Source: Mesaphorura yosii (Eukaryota > Arthropoda > Collembola > Poduromorpha > Tullbergiidae). Taken from it: a stretch of 64,000 nt of DNA. Shown here one piece after another: positions 59,678 to 64,000 of this stretch. The stretch is taken from the NCBI GenBank assembly GCA_009869945.1, contig WIXG01000349.1, positions 1-64,000 on the forward strand, in the 5' to 3' direction. Positions within the stretch are counted from its first letter, which is position 1; the number at the start of each line of letters is the position of its first letter. The notes beneath the pieces are model-generated. The model searched no databases, was not told where the DNA came from, and saw only the letters and a list, made by a program, of their open reading frames with translations. Made by a program: the position numbers and the translations under genes.

Positions 59678-60456
59678 ACTAAACTGAAACTATACCTCTT
59701 GAAAGGAGGATGAATTGATTTTCTGCTTTTAAAGAGTTTTAAAAATTCTCTTGGAATAAAACTGAACAGAATGCAGTTGTTGAAGATTTAAGCCAATCCT
59801 TGCATGATCTGTTTAATTGTGATTTAATATGACTTTATTTACATTTGACACTCAAGAAGTGTATCCTTTGCTCTTTAAAGTGGATTCGACCTAGTCATTG
59901 TCAAGTGGCAATTTCCCAGTTCATGGGCTATCCAGTTCATAAGAATACGATTAGAACAAGCGACACATTTTCGTCGCCTTGAATGCGAGATGTTTCCTGA
60001 AGTCTTCCAGTTGCTTCTCACGAGAGTATGCCGATTTCTCGCATCACGGGCACGGTACAGACACGCATCAGTCGAGGACTGAGGACGGCGTGGCAGCTTA
60101 GTGAGTGAATTACCAACCGACTGCGAAAGGCGAAAGGCAAAAGAAATATAAGACTGCTTCGAAAGCGGCGATGTCAAAGTAAGAAGAAGTGAAACAATCG
60201 CCCATTAAAATTGTCGGAGTATTTGATGCTTTATTCCGGTTCAGTGCAATTCTTGCTCGTTGGTTGGAACACGATTGTTAAAAAGTGTACCAACTGGCGT
60301 CATATTGCCGTCACAGACCAATAAAACGTTTAATACCGTTTAGAAATGCATAACAACTTCTTAAAATGCAATCATGATTAGAATTAGCACAAGAAAGGCA
60401 TAAAGACGAAAATATGACACCAAACAGCGACACAACCAATCATCCTGGCTGAACTC
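59678..60456. other. Convergent spacer
   Basis: Between the serpin and the minus-strand Gly/Tyr-rich gene. A minus-strand frame at 59875-60177 has no motif and is treated as chance. Confidence 0.45.
59755..59760 (+). terminator. Poly(A) signal of the serpin gene
   Basis: AATAAA about 78 bp after the stop. Confidence 0.6.
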
Positions 60457-62522
60457 TTAACCAACGAATGACGGAGTTGAGCAGTAGCCACTGCAGCACT
60501 TTTGATTGCCTGGGCATTCGTAGTCACGAAGGCAATAATACGGCTTCGGAGTTGTCGGGTAAATTATTCCACCGTGGCCGCCTCCTGTCCCGTATGCACT
60601 GCTGATGGCTGGAACTCCGTAGTTGTAATTGTTGTACCCGTAACTTCTGACTGGTGCATCTCGCTTCACTCTAGCATCAATATTGTTAGTGCTGTCGGAT
60701 CTTGTAAGGTAGAAGCCAGCATTATTTTGTCCATCCGTCCTGGCGTATGGGTTGTAATTGTTGTAACCACCTACACCTATCCCACTTCCAAATCCACCGC
60801 CGTACCCAAGCGAAGGACGATAGCATGTCCCTGGCTTCTCGCCACTGTTGTAGCCTGTTAAGAAATTAAATGCAGATATTAACTTTTAAGGATTATGAAC
60901 ATTCAGTAGATGCTGTACATCAGCAAATTGTCAACAGACGAAACGTCACAATCATCATGCCGGTGTAGTCGTATAAATAAATCGTACAAAATATGAGTAA
61001 TAATAGGACTTAAATAATTCGTTTAAAAAATCTGGAAACAAATTGCCTGGGAACAATTTGTCTTGAAAAAAATTTCTGGAACCAATTTGGCTTGAACAAC
61101 CTCCAAGAAGAATCCTTTTGCTCACACTGACTTAACTTACAGAAAATGAAACATACTCAACGGCGAACGGCACAAGAGAAGAAGTAGAAATGAACATCAA
61201 TGCTCAGTTTTGAATATTTTAGCAATACTTGAACCATGAACTTCATGACCCCTCAGAGGTTGACTTCAGTTTAAACGAATGTTCTACTCCACTGCACCGG
61301 CATGACATATAATGACATTTCTCCGTTCAACGCCAATTTAATATTACAATGCTCAAACGTCCTACAGCATACGATAAATGAAGTAAAATTCTTTTGTACA
61401 ACAGATCAGTTCAGAGCAGGGTCACCATTCCATGGCCGATGGTGTCAGTTGCTGAGGTTTGATGGTATGAAACATTACCTGGACGGTTGTTGTAATTGTG
61501 TCCATGTGAGATTAGAATTGTAGACAGACCAATCGTTAGCCAAATCGCACAAGCTCAAGCAAAGACTCATAAAAAAGAGCAAACAAGTTGGTAGAATATG
61601 AGAAAGGTTAACGGCACAAGCCAAAGCAAAATGCGAAATGGGGCTCCAGCCAGCCCAGTTGTGGATTACCGTATTTACCACCAAATCCCAATCCTCCCTT
61701 CAGAGAGCTGCCGATTCCTCCGAACAAGCCTCCTCCTCCGTACTGGCTGTGGGGCGGTGGTCGCGGTGTGTACCCGCTGCTTGGCCATGACCATGGTTTG
61801 GGCGTAATGGGAATGGGATACGAATTATATCCGCCTTTGTGATGGGGCAGCGCTGGTGTGATAGTGTTAATGGGGTAATGGGGCTGATACTGATTGTGCG
61901 CATGTAACGGTTTGACCCCGACATAACAACAAGTCGAAAACCCGTGTGTGCAGCACGGATTCAAGTTGTAAGCTGGTTGCAGTATCGTGTTGCAGCTTGT
62001 GCATGGATTACCTGAGCCAAATCCACCGCCATAACCTCCGTAGCCGGCATTGTGGTAGTACCCAGAATTCCAACCCAGGCCTGGCAACACACGTCCGACA
62101 GTTTGAGCTGCGGTGTTCAACTCCTCGAGCGAATCAGCGTCCTGCTCTGGCTCACCTGTCTCGCCCAATGAGCGTGCAAAAATTGGTCGATCTGCTGTTT
62201 GTGATGGTGCGGGAACAGGAAGGACTTGCGGCTTCTGTTGTATTTGTGAATTGGTCGATGCCGCAGGTTGGAACGGTGAATCGTCCACCGGCGATGGCTT
62301 GAACGGCAATGATTGACGCTTTGGAGTACTTCGAACTGCAGATGCTGAGCTCGGTGCTTGTTGGAGTTGGACTACTTCTGGACCGACGTCATTGAGTCGG
62401 TGATTCTTAATATTTTCGTCATAAATCTCGTTGGGCTTGGCAGAGGCAGAAGCCACATTTGAAATGAAGCTCGATAAAGAAATTATGGTGAGTAAAAGTA
62501 GGGAGGGCCGGTTGAGCTTCAT
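60457..62522 (-). CDS. Secreted Gly/Tyr/Pro-rich protein with WAP-like C-terminal Cys cluster
   Basis: Exons 62522-61679 and 60854-60457 total exactly 1,242 nt (413 residues) with matching phase 1 at the junction. More small exons could lie in the 824 bp intron. The protein has a signal peptide (LLLLTIISLSSFISNVASA), a Pro/Ser/Gln spacer, Gly/Tyr repeats around a Cys-rich island (CTSCN, CCTHGFSTCCYVG) and a Pro/Tyr-rich stretch. The second exon adds Gly-Tyr-Asn repeats, a Lys-Arg processing-like site (VKRDAP) and a terminal CLRDYECPGNQKCCSGYC cluster that matches the second half of a WAP four-disulfide core. Composition suggests an extracellular matrix, cuticle or adhesive component; the WAP part suggests protease inhibition or antimicrobial activity. 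If the first exon is read through instead, it stops at 61608 after a short hydrophobic tail. Confidence 0.65.
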
Positions 62523-63682
62523 GGCTGACGTCTGAAATGTAAACAATGCAAATGCATTTATCGTTTACGCAGCCCTGGAGTATATTTCGATAATTTCCAG
62601 CTCACCTTTGTCAACGAACTCAGCCAAGCGATGTAATCAGCAAGTTGTAAGGTTCAGTGAACAGTGAAATTGACAGGATATAATCGGCGCAAGAGTCAAA
62701 TGTCAAATATGACAGACAAGGGGCAAGTTACAACCGTAATTGAGACGAAACGAAAGTGAAAGACGCGACGCAGACGTGCAGTCACAGCAGAACGGAACTC
62801 AATCACAGAAAGGAAGTGGAAACCTCCTTTTCTGACTCTTATATGTTATTTTAAGATAAGTAAACTCAAGATCACGTTAAAAGTGAAACCTAAAATGGAT
62901 ACGCTGACAGCAACCAGCAACCAAGCAAATGGACATGTTCGAACATTAAGTGCTGATGCTCAGTTGGGTAGTTGGCTAACTTAGTCTCTGACTTCTCTGA
63001 ATCTGTGACTCATTAAACAAGCAAAACAAAAGGCATAAGTCGCTAAAGATAAAAGTCTCCATTGCTCACTGGTTGCCAACAATGGCTTGGATTTTATGAT
63101 TTTCCAGAATTCACATGCCATTGTATTGCGTAATTCCACGAAATACCATTCTGTGGTAGGGTTGGGGTGGACCGTGGACGTGCTAATTAGGACAGCACCG
63201 TCATAACTCATGTGTGTAATTAGTATGATGTCAATACAGTCAAATATTTGCCAAAGATAGAAGCGAAGAGTGCAAATTCAATGCAGTATGTAGAAGAACC
63301 AGCATTTACGGTGTATATTTATGCTATCTCGTACCTGAAACACACACATTAAATAACTTTCAGTTTCTTGTCACCTTTTTACAGCCGTGTCAAATCTCAG
63401 AATGTCTTATGGGTCGTGCACGTGGTGTGTATGCTCTGTGGTGAAGTGACTTCTACGTACAAAATGACTCAACATACTCAGGAATCAAGCAATTAGCACC
63501 ACTGTAATCTGAGTTACTTGAGTCTTTCCATTTCTGCGAAGCGAATTCGAATTGAATTTTGGCACGACCTGCCTACTTGAGAAAAACGAACATCCGGTGG
63601 GACGTTTACACTCAAAATTTGGCTTTATTCAATTCATTACTCCAAATAAATCAATAAATTACATAAATTATATGTTGAAATA
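62523..63682. other. Promoter-side spacer of the Gly/Tyr-rich gene
   Basis: An acceptor-like TTACATTTCAG lies just upstream of the ATG and a donor AAAG|GTGAGC near 62600-62610, on the minus strand. Together they suggest a non-coding first exon. Nothing else recognised. Confidence 0.45.
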
Positions 63683-64000
63683 CTAGCAAAACATTATCGA
63701 TGACGCCATAAGGTTAAATGATCCCAGGTCATTGATGGCCATTGCGCCTGTGAATCGGTAACAGGTTCCGGTGCAGCCTGCCGTGTTGCATAGCAGTACG
63801 CAGTTCCCCATTGTATCAATCGACTGAACCATTTTATCCACTTGCGGTGGGAAGTCTACACATTGCCCGACGGGCGCAGTCAGTCCAGCTCCATTTCCGG
63901 ACAAATTCGTGCCAAAGAAGAGATTGGCAGATCCGGTTCCTCCCGGTGCGGGAGTCGTGGTGGTGGTTGTGGTAGTGGTGGTTGTAGTCGTAGGAGTCGT
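63683..64000 (-). CDS. Secreted Cys-rich crystallin/I36-like protein, truncated by the window edge
   Basis: The frame is open from the window edge (5' end missing) to a stop at 63683-63685. It encodes a run of Thr interrupted by Pro (a likely O-glycosylated linker), a short Gly-rich segment and a C-terminal domain of about 65 residues. The domain reads QCVDFPPQVDKMVQSIDT, then GNCVLLCNTAGCTGTCYRF and closes SSIMFC. The pattern C-x-n-F/P ... D ... S-I-x-T-x-G-x-C-V-x-L ... C-x-G resembles small secreted beta/gamma-crystallin-like or inhibitor-I36-like proteins. Identity is low, so the family is tentative. The N-terminal part lies outside the window. Confidence 0.5.
   Translation of the reverse strand, partial: TTPTTTTTTTTTTTTTPAPGGTGSANLFFGTNLSGNGAGLTAPVGQCVDFPPQVDKMVQSIDTMGNCVLLCNTAGCTGTCYRFTGAMAINDLGSFNLMASSIMFC

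Noticed and set aside
60670-60855. Suspected frameshift in the Gly/Tyr-rich gene
   Set aside because: It came from skipping bases when reading the complement. Coordinates show that both halves are in one frame.

Overview
The window looks like nuclear DNA from an arthropod. The genes have compact exons joined by mostly 50-120 bp GT-AG introns. Orthologues of animal-wide genes (ATR, TTC19, NXT1, DNAAF3) sit next to arthropod-type genes: a seven-membrane gustatory-type receptor, Fuseless, Kazal inhibitors and a serpin. A springtail (Collembola) is my best guess, from the style of the receptor C-terminus and the number of secreted, possibly bacterial-derived proteins. The sequence alone does not prove this, and a mite or another small arthropod remains possible.

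Layout: 1-4095 is gene-poor and holds a decayed, internally deleted Tc1/mariner element with readable terminal inverted repeats. 4.1-16.2 kb is one Rho GEF locus with two alternative 5' coding regions. 16.8-22.0 kb is minus-strand: an intronless microbial-type class I terpene synthase, an unrecognised 426-residue protein and a SEP-domain (UBXN11-like) protein. 22.8-34.1 kb is the checkpoint kinase ATR. 34.6-38.6 kb has TTC19, a Kazal protein and NXT1, all on the plus strand. 38.8-42.7 kb has an unknown acidic protein diverging from DNAAF3. 43.4-45.4 kb is a tail-to-tail pair of secreted proteins, one aerolysin-like and one RlpA-like. 45.8-49.6 kb has a chemoreceptor and Fuseless on the minus strand. 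52.3-59.7 kb has a Kazal inhibitor, an M3-family peptidase that lacks its zinc site, and a serpin with low-complexity ends. 60.5-64 kb has a secreted Gly/Tyr-rich protein with a WAP-like tail and the end of a Thr-linker/crystallin-like secreted protein cut by the window edge.

The housekeeping genes do not form a pathway. The most unusual part is the set of secreted or horizontally acquired-looking effectors: the terpene synthase, the RlpA-like protein, the aerolysin-like protein, the Kazal/WAP/serpin inhibitors and the crystallin-like protein. Together they suggest chemical and antimicrobial defence, but that grouping is inference. For most spliced genes I checked that the summed exon lengths are divisible by three; those lengths are given in the entries.
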